From contig NZ_JACJTB010000027.1 of the NCBI RefSeq assembly GCF_014698475.1, positions 23,937 through 87,936 of the forward strand: a stretch of 64,000 nt of DNA. Reading direction: 5' to 3'. Below are positions 48,207-57,929 of the stretch, piece by piece (the first letter of the stretch is position 1; each line of letters starts with the position of its first letter). The translations under genes and the position numbers were made by a program. A model generated the notes under the pieces. That model searched no databases. It saw only the letters and a list, made by a program, of their open reading frames with translations, and had not been told where the DNA came from. This DNA is from Nostoc spongiaeforme FACHB-130 (GTDB lineage Bacteria > Cyanobacteriota > Cyanobacteriia > Cyanobacteriales > Nostocaceae).

Positions 48207-51200
48207 ATAAATTATCCAGCAATTCTTGTACTTCATCTCGCTGATTGCGAACGTCCTCATCACCGGGGGCTATGGCTAAGGAGCGATTAAAGGCGGCTAA
48301 TGCTGCTTGTAAATGATTGATTGCTTCTGGTTGTTGGGATAACTGTAAAAGTAATTTACCCCATTTTTGGAACGTATTCCCTTTGTTGTTGAGAGTATAG
48401 ATATCTTCAGGAGCAAGTTTGAGGACTTGATCGTAGGCGGCGATCGCATCAGTGTAAGATTGGATGGCTTGGGGATGCTGGGACAGTTGGGTTTGCAAAT
48501 CTCCCAAATTTTGTAACGCTACCCCTTTGTTGTTGAGAGCAGGGATATAGTCAGAAGCAAGTTTTAGGGCTTTGTCGTAGGCGGCGATCGCATCAGTGTA
48601 AGATTGGATGGCTTGGGGATACTGGGCTAGTTGGGTTTGCAATTCCCCTAAACTGTTTAACGCTACCCCTTTGTGGGTGAGAGCAGAGATATAGTCAGGA
48701 GCAAGTTTTAGGGCTTTATCGTAGGTGGCGATCGCATCAGTGTAAGATTGTAGGGCTTGGGGATACTGGGCTATTTGGGTTTGCAAATTCCCTAAACTTT
48801 GTAACGCTAATCCTTTGTTGTTGAGGGCGTAGTTGTCGTCAGGAGCAAGTTTTAGAATTTGGTCGTAGGTGGCGATCGCATCAGTGTAAGATTGTAGGGC
48901 TTGGGAATGCTGGGCTAGTTGGGCTTGCAAATTCCCTAAACTGTGTAACGCAACCCCTTTGTTGTTGAGAGCAGAGATATAGTCAGGAGCAAGTTTGAGG
49001 GCTTGGTCGTAGGCGACGATCGCATCGGTGTAAGATTGGATGGCTTGGGAATACTGAGCTAGTTGAGTTTGCAAATTCCCTAATTTTTGGAACGCAACCC
49101 CTTTGTTGTTGAGAGCATTGATATCGTCAGGAGCAAGTTTCAGGGCTTGTTCGTAGGCGGCAATTGCATCGGTGTAAGATTGTATTGCTTGGGAATACTG
49201 GGCTAGTTGGGTTTGCAAATCCCCTAAACTGTTTAACGCAACCCCTTTGTTGCTGAGAGCAGAGATATAGTCAGGAGCAAGTTTGAGGGCTTGGTCGTAG
49301 ACGGATATCGCGTCGGTGTAAGATTGTATTGCTTGGGGATACTGGGCTAGTTGGGTTTGCAAATCTCCTAAACGTTCTAATGCTAACCCTTTGTTGTTGA
49401 GAGCGTAGTTGTCGTCAGGAGCAAGTTTTAGAACTTGGTCGCAGGCAGTGATCGCATCGGTGTAAGATTGTATGGCTTGGGGATACTGGGCAAGTTGGGT
49501 TTGCAAATCTCCCACATTTTGTAATGCTGCTCCTTTGTTGTTGCGAATTTGAATATAGTCAGGAGCGAGGTTAAGGGCTTGGTCGTAGGCGGCGATCGCA
49601 TCGGTGTACGATTGTAGGGCTTGGGGATATTGAGCTAGTTGGATTTGCAAATCTCCTAAACTTCCTAACGCACTTCCTTTGCTGTTGAGAGCCGAGATAT
49701 CATCAGGAGCAAGTTTGAGGGCTTGGTCGCAGGTAGCGATCGCATCGGTGTAAGATTGTAGGGCTTGGGGATGCTGGGCTAGTTGGGTTTGTAAATCCCC
49801 TAAACTGCATAACACTATTCCTTTGTTGTTGAGGGTAGAGGTATCGTTGGGGGTGATGGTTAATTCTCGGTTGTATGCAGCCACAGCTTCTAAATATTCT
49901 GTTTGCGCTGCTGAATATCTCGCTAATTGAGCATAGTAATCACCTTCAAACTGCGACACTCTACCCAGTTGAAAATCGCTGTTAATGATTAACTCACTTC
50001 TGACTTCCAACAGTGAGCGACATTGTTGATAACGACTCAGGCGTAATGCTTCCTCAAACACTTCTACCCACTCATACACACCTCGTCGCCAATCTAAACG
50101 GTTAGCGTGATATATTGCTTCTGCAACTTGTCCCTGTTGGCGGTAGTATTTTTCTAAAACATCATGAGCCTGTTGAGTAATTGCGTTATTGGTTTCATAG
50201 TTTAACCGCCTCAGTAAGTCGTGGATGCGATACCAGTCTTCTCCTAACTGTTCCACATCCCAAACAAAGGAAAATTCTGTGAGGATATCAAAGGCTGGTT
50301 TGCTAGATGTGAAATGTAATTCTGCACCCAGCAGGCGATAAATTTCAAAGTTAAATGAACGACAAGCACTTAAAGCGTGAACCGCATAACTAATTTCTCT
50401 ATCTGCATATTTCAGCAGTCGGTTAATCAAGATTTGGGCTTTATCTACCGTCTCGGCTGTTTTGGGGAAATCTGCTGCGCTGAGAGTAACTCGCTGTGCT
50501 TGGGCTTGTAAAATCACATCCGCAGACAAACCCAACAGTAAGGGATGTACTTGATTTTCTCTCACACTAGAGTAGGCGATCGCACTTTGCCGCAATTCTT
50601 CATCTCTAATCTCAGCACGGCGTAAATACACGTCTGCATCAGTCGGGGAAAGATGGCTGACTAACTGAGTATCTATATATTGTTGCGGAATCGAAAAATT
50701 ATCAGCTTCCTCCCAATGCGGTGCTTCTCTCCCAGCGATGACGGCGACTATCCCCGCTTGCAATTCCAACTCGGCGAGAAAATACCGCAGCCATTCATCT
50801 CGCTGAAAGTATAGTATGCCTGTTTGTTGCCGTTGACTTCCCCAAAAAGCTTCATGAGTATCGAAAAACAACACAATTCTGGGTGGTGCTTTCTTTTGCA
50901 ACATCGCCACATTCAAATCTTGCGCCAGATAGCGGGGGAGTTCATTGATTAATTCCGTTTCCGCATCCATCCCCCGAATTTCTTGTACCTCTGCTTCTTT
51001 CAGTCCCCGTCGCTGTAAATATAGCTGAAAGTTCTCTCCCAAGTGCTTATCAAAAATGCCAAAGACAGCTTTACCAATAGTTCCCCAAGATGTGCCGCTA
51101 ATAGCATTGCCAATTTCAATTAATAAATCAACTTCCTCGCTGGGAAACCATTCTTGCAACTTCTCCGGCGTGAGGCGATTTTTTTGCTTGAGATACCACA

Positions 51201-51654
51201 CACAGGCAAAATCATACAAGGGAAACCGCAGCCGATAGTTTAATTCTGTCGCCGCCCGTGCCAGCGATCGCCTAAGCATCAACAACCCATAAAATGGGTC
51301 TTGGGGTTGATCATCCCCATTCGGTGCTAGTCCAAAGTCTTGTAAAATTGCGGGTACTTGCTCAAACTCCCAACTATGGGCAAACTCGATATCTTCTGCT
51401 ACTTCCGCCGCCGTTTTTGTCTTGAGTTTCTGCCAAGTATCCGTACCGAACCGCTTACAACACTTGGTGCGTAAAAACTTCAGCAGTAAAGATTTGCCGT
51501 TACCACCATCACCATAAAAAGATAATATTGTTTCTGCTGCTGGCTCCTCATTTATGTAAGCAGCAAATACGCGAGTCAATTCATGACGGTCTGTAAATAA
51601 CTGTAATGCCCGATTGCCATCTGTGAGCGATCGCTTTCTGAAATTGATACTCAT
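48205..51654 (-). CDS. AAA/STAND-type ATPase with 44-residue TPR array
   Basis: A 1149-residue protein. The N-terminal ATPase has a P-loop at 48-56 (GDGGNGKSLLLKF), a Walker B-like IVLFFDTHEAFW and a downstream winged-helix-like region (to about 520). From about 575 to 1130 there are some eleven 44-residue repeats of the type ALKLAPDYISALNNKGVAL. They are near-identical at the DNA level, which indicates recent expansion. Large ATPase-TPR proteins of this layout are common in filamentous cyanobacteria and are often assumed to be signalling or defence switches. The ligand is unknown. Confidence 0.8.
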   Translation of the reverse strand: MSINFRKRSLTDGNRALQLFTDRHELTRVFAAYINEEPAAETILSFYGDGGNGKSLLLKFLRTKCCKRFGTDTWQKLKTKTAAEVAEDIEFAHSWEFEQVPAILQDFGLAPNGDDQPQDPFYGLLMLRRSLARAATELNYRLRFPLYDFACVWYLKQKNRLTPEKLQEWFPSEEVDLLIEIGNAISGTSWGTIGKAVFGIFDKHLGENFQLYLQRRGLKEAEVQEIRGMDAETELINELPRYLAQDLNVAMLQKKAPPRIVLFFDTHEAFWGSQRQQTGILYFQRDEWLRYFLAELELQAGIVAVIAGREAPHWEEADNFSIPQQYIDTQLVSHLSPTDADVYLRRAEIRDEELRQSAIAYSSVRENQVHPLLLGLSADVILQAQAQRVTLSAADFPKTAETVDKAQILINRLLKYADREISYAVHALSACRSFNFEIYRLLGAELHFTSSKPAFDILTEFSFVWDVEQLGEDWYRIHDLLRRLNYETNNAITQQAHDVLEKYYRQQGQVAEAIYHANRLDWRRGVYEWVEVFEEALRLSRYQQCRSLLEVRSELIINSDFQLGRVSQFEGDYYAQLARYSAAQTEYLEAVAAYNRELTITPNDTSTLNNKGIVLCSLGDLQTQLAQHPQALQSYTDAIATCDQALKLAPDDISALNSKGSALGSLGDLQIQLAQYPQALQSYTDAIAAYDQALNLAPDYIQIRNNKGAALQNVGDLQTQLAQYPQAIQSYTDAITACDQVLKLAPDDNYALNNKGLALERLGDLQTQLAQYPQAIQSYTDAISVYDQALKLAPDYISALSNKGVALNSLGDLQTQLAQYSQAIQSYTDAIAAYEQALKLAPDDINALNNKGVAFQKLGNLQTQLAQYSQAIQSYTDAIVAYDQALKLAPDYISALNNKGVALHSLGNLQAQLAQHSQALQSYTDAIATYDQILKLAPDDNYALNNKGLALQSLGNLQTQIAQYPQALQSYTDAIATYDKALKLAPDYISALTHKGVALNSLGELQTQLAQYPQAIQSYTDAIAAYDKALKLASDYIPALNNKGVALQNLGDLQTQLSQHPQAIQSYTDAIAAYDQVLKLAPEDIYTLNNKGNTFQKWGKLLLQLSQQPEAINHLQAALAAFNRSLAIAPGDEDVRNQRDEVQELLDNL
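48400..49860 (-). repeat. 132-bp tandem coding repeats (44-residue TPR units)
   Basis: About eleven 132-bp units recur, each with a GATCGCATC(A/G)GTGTA-like block and CCCTTTGTTGTTGAGAG-like block on the plus strand. Sequence identity between units is high, pointing to recent duplication or gene conversion. Confidence 0.8.
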
Positions 51655-51807
51655 GCCAGCAGATATCAGAAAATACTTAATTTAGCTTAAATCACACTTC
51701 AAAATCCATTGCAAGTCTCGTAGCGTTAGTTATCTTTAGATAACTTCAAGCAAAATCTATTTCAGTTCACTCCCAGAGACTTTTGCTATTAGTTGATATT
51801 CCTGAAT

Positions 51808-52101
51808 GAGTTTTGAATACTCGTGAATAAGCCTTTGATACTCGTAAATGAGTCTTAAATACTCGCGTGAGAGTCTTTGATACTCACGCGAGAGTCTTGA
51901 ATACTCGCGGACGAGTCTTTGATACTCGTAAATGAGTCTTAAATACTCGCGCGAGAGTCTTTGATATTCGCGGATGAGTCTTTGATACTCACGCGACAGT
52001 CTTGAATACTCGTGAATGAGTCTTTGATACTCGCGCGACAGTCTTAAATACTCGCGCGAGAGTCTTTGATACTCGCGCGACAGTCTTAAATATAGGACTC
52101 A
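51808..52101. repeat. 21-bp non-coding tandem repeat, 13 full copies plus one partial
   Basis: Units of the type GAGTCTTTGATACTCGCGCGA run head to tail from 51808. The first copy begins GAGTTTTGAATACTC and the last, partial one ends near 52101. GAGTC..GATACTC within each unit is a near-palindrome. Units alternate between ctttgatact and cttaaatact or cttgaatact versions. There are no spacers, so it is not CRISPR, and stops in every frame argue against coding. The rest of 51655-52218 holds no gene. Confidence 0.9.
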
Positions 52102-52218
52102 TACCAAATCGATATGAACAAGCATATAATTGCCTGCGAAGTGCAGTCAGTTATATGCTTCATTCTGAGGGGTTTATTTTAATTTGTAATGGGTTGTCAT
52201 CAAAATTGGAGTTAAACA

Positions 52219-52848
52219 GTGAGTGACCAAAATTCTTTGAGTGTAGGAGTGTGGGGACGCTGGATGCTGTTAACAGTAATCGGCTTTACTCTTGGTGGAT
52301 TTGTTGGCACTGGTGTAGGATTGTTAGCCATTAGTATAGTGAGTATGTTTTTCCCTCCCTCAGCTTTACCAAATATAGTGGTTGGTGGTATGGTTGCGGC
52401 GGCGGTGGTGGCTGGTGTAGTGATTGGGATATTTCAATGGTTTGTTTTGCAGAGATGGTTTACCAATTGTCTTTGGTGGATACTTGCTAGTGCTTTTGGC
52501 TGGCTGGGAATTGCCTTCTCTATTGCTTTTGTGATGTCTACTAGCTGGGGAGTTGGTCAAACTCGTTCTCTTTGGGATAATAGAGGAGCGATCGCTAGTT
52601 CTATTACTGCCTTAATCATAGCGGCATTGGTAATGGGAATTCTCCAATCTTTAGCACTCAGATTTACACCTCCACAAGCAGCATTGTGGATAGTTATGAA
52701 TATTGTGGTGTTTTTAATCGCTGCGATAATTATAATTTTTGGGGTAAGGAATTTAGCTGGCATTTATAGTCTTCCAGTTTTTCTTGTAGCTTATTCACCC
52801 ATTTATGCAGCCATTAGTGGTGTGACACTTCTTCGAGTCCTGGATTGA
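52219..52848 (+). CDS. Multi-span membrane protein, unknown
   Basis: 209 residues with five to six hydrophobic spans, for example WMLLTVIGFTLGGFVGTGVG, VVGGMVAAAVVAGVVIGIFQ and LWIVMNIVVFLIAAIIIIFG. The start is GTG at 52219, with GGAG upstream. Many Gly and Ala in the spans suggest tight helix packing. It converges with a histidine kinase gene, six bp away. No family is recognised. Confidence 0.65.
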   Translation: MSDQNSLSVGVWGRWMLLTVIGFTLGGFVGTGVGLLAISIVSMFFPPSALPNIVVGGMVAAAVVAGVVIGIFQWFVLQRWFTNCLWWILASAFGWLGIAFSIAFVMSTSWGVGQTRSLWDNRGAIASSITALIIAALVMGILQSLALRFTPPQAALWIVMNIVVFLIAAIIIIFGVRNLAGIYSLPVFLVAYSPIYAAISGVTLLRVLD

Positions 52849-52853
52849 ATTAT

Positions 52854-53939
52854 TCAGTCATTTAGTGCTGAATTTTTAGATTGTCGAATAGGAATTTGAA
52901 TAATAAAGTTTGCTCCTGCTCCTGGCGCTGAATGACATTCTAATTTACCTCTATGCAATTCCACAATAATTTTATAACTAATAGATAAACCCAAGCCTGT
53001 GCCTTTACCAATATCTTTAGTCGTAAAAAACGGATCGAATAATTTTGTCTGCACTGGTTCTGTAATTCCTAAACCATTGTCAGCAATACTAATTTCTACC
53101 CAATCATGATTAATAACTTTAGTTTCAATCTCAATGGTGGGATGGAAATTCTCTTGAGTGCATCTTTTTTTAATTACTGCCTCTTCTAAAGCATCAGTCG
53201 CATTAGCTAAGATGTTCATAAATACTTGGTTAAGTTGCCCTGCATAACATTCAACGAATGGTAATTCTCCATATTTATGGATAATTTGAATATCCTGTAA
53301 TTTATTAGATGATGCCTTAAACCGATTATTTAAAATTACTAAAGTACTATCAATCCCATCATGAATGTTAACAGTTTTGAACTCGGCTTCATCCAGGCGA
53401 GAAAAGGTACGTAGTGATTTGATAATCTCGCAAATACGCTCGGCACCGCACATCATTGATTGAAATAGCTTATGTGCATCTTCTTGGATAAACTCAAGTT
53501 CAATGGCTTTGATTTTTTTCTGGATATCAATTGCTGGTTTGGGATAATGCTTTTGGTAAATTTCTACTAAACCTAGGACATCTTGAAAGTATTTATGAGC
53601 ATAATTTAAGTTACCGTAAATAAAGCTAACGGGATTATTAATTTCATGAGCAATTCCCGCTACCAAAACTCCCAGAGCAGACATTTTTTCAGATTCTACT
53701 AATTTGATTTGTAAAGCCTTGAGATTGCCCAAAATATTTTCTAATTCTTGACCGCGATTTTCTAAAGCAATTTGTGATGCTTCTAATTCTCGAATCACAT
53801 TTTTGAGTAGTGATTCTCTAACTTCACTAGCATTCTCTAATTGTTGGCGGTCTGCTTCAGAACGTTCTAATTTTTTTTGCAAAACTCGCACAGTTTTTTC
53901 TAATTCCTTGAGTCTGCCATCGTAGTCTATATCTTGCAT
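52854..53939 (-). CDS. Sensor histidine kinase, soluble
   Basis: 361 residues with no membrane span. An N-terminal coiled coil (about 1-80) precedes HisKA with VLVAGIAHEINNPVSFIYGN (His for phosphorylation) and HATPase with N box ILANATDALEEAV, G1 ISIADNGLGI and G2 DIGKGTGLGLSISYKIIVEL. There is no sensor domain of its own. The FIST-domain gene lies six bp upstream on the same strand, so it probably supplies the input. No response regulator is adjacent. Confidence 0.9.
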   Translation of the reverse strand: MQDIDYDGRLKELEKTVRVLQKKLERSEADRQQLENASEVRESLLKNVIRELEASQIALENRGQELENILGNLKALQIKLVESEKMSALGVLVAGIAHEINNPVSFIYGNLNYAHKYFQDVLGLVEIYQKHYPKPAIDIQKKIKAIELEFIQEDAHKLFQSMMCGAERICEIIKSLRTFSRLDEAEFKTVNIHDGIDSTLVILNNRFKASSNKLQDIQIIHKYGELPFVECYAGQLNQVFMNILANATDALEEAVIKKRCTQENFHPTIEIETKVINHDWVEISIADNGLGITEPVQTKLFDPFFTTKDIGKGTGLGLSISYKIIVELHRGKLECHSAPGAGANFIIQIPIRQSKNSALND

Positions 53940-53945
53940 AACCCT

Positions 53946-55118
53946 TTACTTTGTGCCGATTAGCAAAGTCACAAATGTCTCTTGATGATAATAAGTAGAA
54001 CCTTGTGATTGTATGGGAGAAAATTCACCGTAAGTATAGAAACCACAAATCGGAATTTCTTTACCAAGTTCTGTTTTGATAATTTGATACTCTTCTTTGG
54101 CTCTTGTGCCTAATAACCAACGCCGACAGCAACAAGAAAATAGTAAAATAGCGTCTGGTTCTGTGCCGGGATAGTTGTTTAATGCTTTCTGAAGTGAGGT
54201 TTTGACAGCATAAAGAACATCATCACGGTTAAAGTCTGTCATTTGAACCGTGGCTTGTTCTGGGACACTGCCCAAAAAGTTAATACTACCAGTTGGTGTG
54301 CAAGTATTCGGGACTCGCATATAGTAGCGATCGCTGTTTCCTTCGTATACTGCTAAAGGATTTTCTGCTGTTGGTTGGCGATCGCCCAAATATCGCTGAT
54401 AAAATTTTAGTGCTGAGACTCCATCAATTTCCTCAACCACCGTTCCGTGGGATTTCGTCACAATACTCTTGCGTCCAATGGGTGTCCAACCGCAACCAGT
54501 CCCATAAGAAAACAAAATCTCCCCAGAAAAAATCAAAATTGGGAGTGCATCTGTAAAAACTTCATTCCCAAAAAATTGATAAGCTGTTTTAAACCTAAAT
54601 TGATCTCCTGCTGTACCACCTAAAATTGGCACTTCAGAACCTAAAGCTGATTTCAACCCTGCCAAAATTAACTCGCCATTGGTAGTAGAACCATCTGCTA
54701 AATAACTAGCAGGTAAGGTGACACATAATTTTGCCGGGGTGCTACACCTCTGCGTAGCTTGTTGTACTGCTTGCTGCGCCGCCGCCAAGGGATTTTCTTT
54801 GACTTCGTACCCTATCCCTGCATGAATATCTACAGTGTCAGAACAGAACAGCATCAGCGTCAAGGAATCTTGCTGAAACCCCAATATTGAAGATATTTCA
54901 CCATCTGTAGTACAACCAATCAAGTCAATCGCTGGAAATACTTGCTGAATTTCTTTGAGAATCAGTGCGTGATCAAAGTCTATCGCCGCAAATATCATAC
55001 CAGCTTTGACTGGTATTCCAGGTAAATCACGTAATTGACTCACACATCTATCTAGCACATCTTTCGTCGCTTCTTGAGTATCGGGGTCATCACTATGACC
55101 AAGAATCACTTTTAACAT
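53946..55118 (-). CDS. FIST-domain sensory protein
   Basis: 390 residues with FIST_N (about 30-220) and FIST_C (about 230-375). Typical segments are LIGCTTDGEISSILGFQQDS, PILGGTAGDQFRFKTAYQFF, and ILLFSCCCRRWLLG followed by GFYTYGEFSP. FIST domains are proposed to sense small ligands such as amino acids and often pair with kinases. The kinase gene starts six bp after its stop, so the two are an operon. Confidence 0.88.
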   Translation of the reverse strand: MLKVILGHSDDPDTQEATKDVLDRCVSQLRDLPGIPVKAGMIFAAIDFDHALILKEIQQVFPAIDLIGCTTDGEISSILGFQQDSLTLMLFCSDTVDIHAGIGYEVKENPLAAAQQAVQQATQRCSTPAKLCVTLPASYLADGSTTNGELILAGLKSALGSEVPILGGTAGDQFRFKTAYQFFGNEVFTDALPILIFSGEILFSYGTGCGWTPIGRKSIVTKSHGTVVEEIDGVSALKFYQRYLGDRQPTAENPLAVYEGNSDRYYMRVPNTCTPTGSINFLGSVPEQATVQMTDFNRDDVLYAVKTSLQKALNNYPGTEPDAILLFSCCCRRWLLGTRAKEEYQIIKTELGKEIPICGFYTYGEFSPIQSQGSTYYHQETFVTLLIGTK

Positions 55119-55638
55119 TTCATCCTCTCAATTAATTAAAAATGTATTTATTTACTTCGTTAAGCAAATGTAAAAATAAAATTTAAATCAAAATATTATT
55201 GCCTGGTTAACATCTGGATAAATTAATCTACATTTAAGTCTGTGCAAACCTGATAAATCAACTATTTTCAGAGTTCCCACAAATTACTAGAGAATAACGC
55301 TACTAATATGAATTTTTTAGTAAACTATCATTCAAGAATTCATATCCAGTTCAAATTAATTTAGAAATTGTCATAAAAGAATAGGTAACATATCGTAATC
55401 ATTCGCAGTATGACAGCTAAGAATCGACGAGGAAGATAATGTTTTTTAAAGTCTGATGAAAAATACTAATTTGTACTTAAATTATGGATATGAACGAGCG
55501 ATCGCTATGAAAATATTTGTTATAAATAATACTCGAATTACTTAGAAATCAAGCAAATAACATATTTAATATGGTGTGCAACTTTCTCTCAAACCCAACC
55601 CCCAACCCCTTCCCTTCTGCCTCCTATACCCCTAATCC
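55119..55638. other. Intergenic region (520 bp)
   Basis: AT-rich DNA between the mutL stop and the FIST gene start, both minus strand. No gene seen. A CAAACCCAACCCCCAACCCC low-complexity run lies at about 55591-55610. The promoter of the FIST-kinase operon should be here. Confidence 0.4.
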
Positions 55639-57312
55639 TTAAATCCCGTGACTTTTCCCAATTACCCAATGTCTGCGGAAAAATCGGGCTAAGGCTGATT
55701 CTTCTAGGGATAAATAGATTGGTCTACCGTGGGGACAGGTACGGGGGTTACGGGTGCGTTGCCATTGGTCTAACAATATTTGCATTTCTGGTAGGCTCAG
55801 TGGTGTACCGTTACGAATGGCGGTACGACAAGCAACTGCAACTTGAGCCGCTTGCAAGTCTCCGCCCCAACTAAGTTCTAAAATAGCTTCTGCACAGTCT
55901 TCTCGTTGTTGCAAAAGTGCAGGTATATTCCGAACAGCCCAAAGTTGTTCGCCAAAGATTTCTATATCTAAACCAATGCGTTGCAATTGTGAAACTTGTG
56001 CGGGTGACAGTTGATAAAGAATAATCGAGGGTTCCACAGGAACAAGTTGCCAATGATCACAGATTTGTTCGTACAAAACTCGCTCGTGGGCAATATGTTG
56101 TTCTACTAGCCACATACCACCAGGATGTTCAGCAACAATGTAAGTGTTGCTTACTTGGGCTACTGCTTTGAGAGAGTGCTGAGTGCTGAGTGTTTTGCTG
56201 GGATTAAATTTATAACCACCTTTTTCTTCTGCGGCTTTGAGTAATTTGCTGACTCTGGTTGTTTGGACAGCTTCTTTAAAGTTCGCATCATCAATGCGGA
56301 GTGCTTGGTCAATTGCTTGGGTGATTTGCTCTTGCCAATAGTTTAATTCATTCAGATAGATTTCCGTTTTGGCTGGGTTGCGATTCCAGTTAATTTGGTC
56401 GGGAGAAATTTCTAGATGTAATAAACAAATAGGATAGCGATCGCGTGGTAAAGTCCGATGAAACGCTGACAAAATAGTTTGCTCAAGTTCTGGCGATTTT
56501 ACCATTCTGCCATTCATAGCGATTCGCACCCAGTCTGGGCGATGGCGATGACACCTGTCTGGGAGTCCGACTACTAGGGAAAGTTGGGAGTGGGGAGTGG
56601 GGAGTTGGGAGTTGGGAGGGTGGGGAATTTCGAGTTTTAGTTCTTGTAAATCCCCTTGGCGGACTTGGGGTAAAATTTGCGGCAGTAGTTGTCCGGTGGT
56701 GGCGGCGGGAGAAATGGTGAACCATACGCGGTCATTTTGCCACAGTTGCCATGTTACTTGCGGATGACACAAAGCAATTTGATAAATTGTGGCTTGTACA
56801 GCTTTCATTTGCTGTGCTGCACTGGGTAAACCTTGGCGGCGAGATGGGCAATTACCAAACAGATTAGAAACTGTAACTACTGTACCAGGTGCGATCGCTG
56901 TTGCTTCTACTATTTGTGCTTTGCCATCATCACCATAAACCACCCGCCATCCCAAATTACCATCAGCAGGACGACTCAAAATTTCTAACTCTGCCAAAGT
57001 CGTCAAGCTGTGCAACGCTTCACCCCGAAATCCCAAGCTGTTAATTTTCCATAAATCATCGCTGGAGCGAATTTTACTTGTACTATGGGCTATAGCAGCT
57101 TGTTGCAAGTCTTCCAGGTTCATCCCACAGCCATTGTCAGCTACACGAATGCGCCATTGTTGCGGACATAAATAAACCACAATCCTCGTTGCACCTGCAT
57201 CTAGAGAATTTTCCACCAATTCCCTCACAGCAGATGCCAAGGAGTCTATCACCTCACCAGCTGTAATGAGATATACGACTTCGGTTGGTAAAGCTTGAAT
57301 AGTAGATGCCAT
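55639..57312 (-). CDS. mutL: DNA mismatch repair protein MutL
   Basis: 557 residues. The N-terminal GHKL ATPase has ELVENSLDAGATRI, VADNGCGMNL and SLGFRGEALHSL. After the transducer domain lies a linker with a low-complexity insertion (PPNSQLPTPHSQLSLV). The C-terminal domain has EQHIAHERVLYE, ACRTAIRNGTP and CPHGRPIYLS, the set of motifs of endonuclease-type MutL. The usual DQHA core reads EQHI here (Glu for Asp, Ile for Ala). MutL couples MutS recognition to downstream repair. It is a single gene, with the phage-like cassette upstream on the same strand. Confidence 0.95.
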   Translation of the reverse strand: MASTIQALPTEVVYLITAGEVIDSLASAVRELVENSLDAGATRIVVYLCPQQWRIRVADNGCGMNLEDLQQAAIAHSTSKIRSSDDLWKINSLGFRGEALHSLTTLAELEILSRPADGNLGWRVVYGDDGKAQIVEATAIAPGTVVTVSNLFGNCPSRRQGLPSAAQQMKAVQATIYQIALCHPQVTWQLWQNDRVWFTISPAATTGQLLPQILPQVRQGDLQELKLEIPHPPNSQLPTPHSQLSLVVGLPDRCHRHRPDWVRIAMNGRMVKSPELEQTILSAFHRTLPRDRYPICLLHLEISPDQINWNRNPAKTEIYLNELNYWQEQITQAIDQALRIDDANFKEAVQTTRVSKLLKAAEEKGGYKFNPSKTLSTQHSLKAVAQVSNTYIVAEHPGGMWLVEQHIAHERVLYEQICDHWQLVPVEPSIILYQLSPAQVSQLQRIGLDIEIFGEQLWAVRNIPALLQQREDCAEAILELSWGGDLQAAQVAVACRTAIRNGTPLSLPEMQILLDQWQRTRNPRTCPHGRPIYLSLEESALARFFRRHWVIGKSHGI

Positions 57313-57485
57313 AAATTACAGTTTAGGCTAGTAGGCAACTCTTGTGCAGGAAAAATTACACCCCATCTCCACAAATAATTCTGGCGCATAAGTCCTGATC
57401 ATGAACACCTGATGCTAAACACCTACACTAAAAGAAGGGATTTTAAAATCTGAGGAAGGTGACTAGAGTGAATCCCCAGAGGGTA

Positions 57486-57929
57486 TCACTGGTCATTGCG
57501 GATTCTAAAATTTTGCTGCTTGTTCAAGAAACCCTGAATGTCTTTAATCTCAATTCTTAGCTCTTTAAAGTAACCCTCAGCCTTTTCGGCTTTATGTTCA
57601 ATTTTCTCCTTCAGTCCATTTATCGCCAACAAATCAGCGTCTTTGTGGTTGACATAATCCTGTAAGTGAACGTCAAGCCGTTTCTCAAACGTAAAAAGCT
57701 TATCGTTCAGAAGCTGGGTTTGTTCCAAGGATTTGGTGTGTGAGTTCAAATCCTCTCGCAAATCTCGAATGCTATTAGTAATAGAATTGAATTTGGAAAC
57801 AACTTTAACAGCTATTCCAATCAGCATTGAAGCACTCACCAGCACACCCAAAACAACACCAGTTGATTCCCAAGTGATGTACATACCTTGCGGTTGAGGT
57901 GTAGCAGTAACCGCTATTACTTGCTTCAT
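57486..57929 (-). CDS. Small membrane-anchored coiled-coil protein (phage-type, XhlA-like layout)
   Basis: 147 residues: a short head, one membrane span (TGVVLGVLVSASMLIGIAV), then a long coiled coil to the C terminus (RDLREDLNSHTKSLEQTQLL). This resembles small phage lysis-cassette or haemolysin XhlA-like proteins, but no signature proves it. Its start overlaps the upstream stop by four bp (ATGA), so the two are translationally coupled. It is the last gene of the cassette. Confidence 0.5.
   Translation of the reverse strand: MKQVIAVTATPQPQGMYITWESTGVVLGVLVSASMLIGIAVKVVSKFNSITNSIRDLREDLNSHTKSLEQTQLLNDKLFTFEKRLDVHLQDYVNHKDADLLAINGLKEKIEHKAEKAEGYFKELRIEIKDIQGFLNKQQNFRIRNDQ

Noticed and set aside
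51808..52101. Possible CRISPR array
   Set aside because: Units abut directly with no spacers, and no cas genes are present.
57730..57770. gttcaaatcc-like string reminiscent of a tRNA T-loop
   Set aside because: It lies inside a coding gene and no cloverleaf could be drawn around it.
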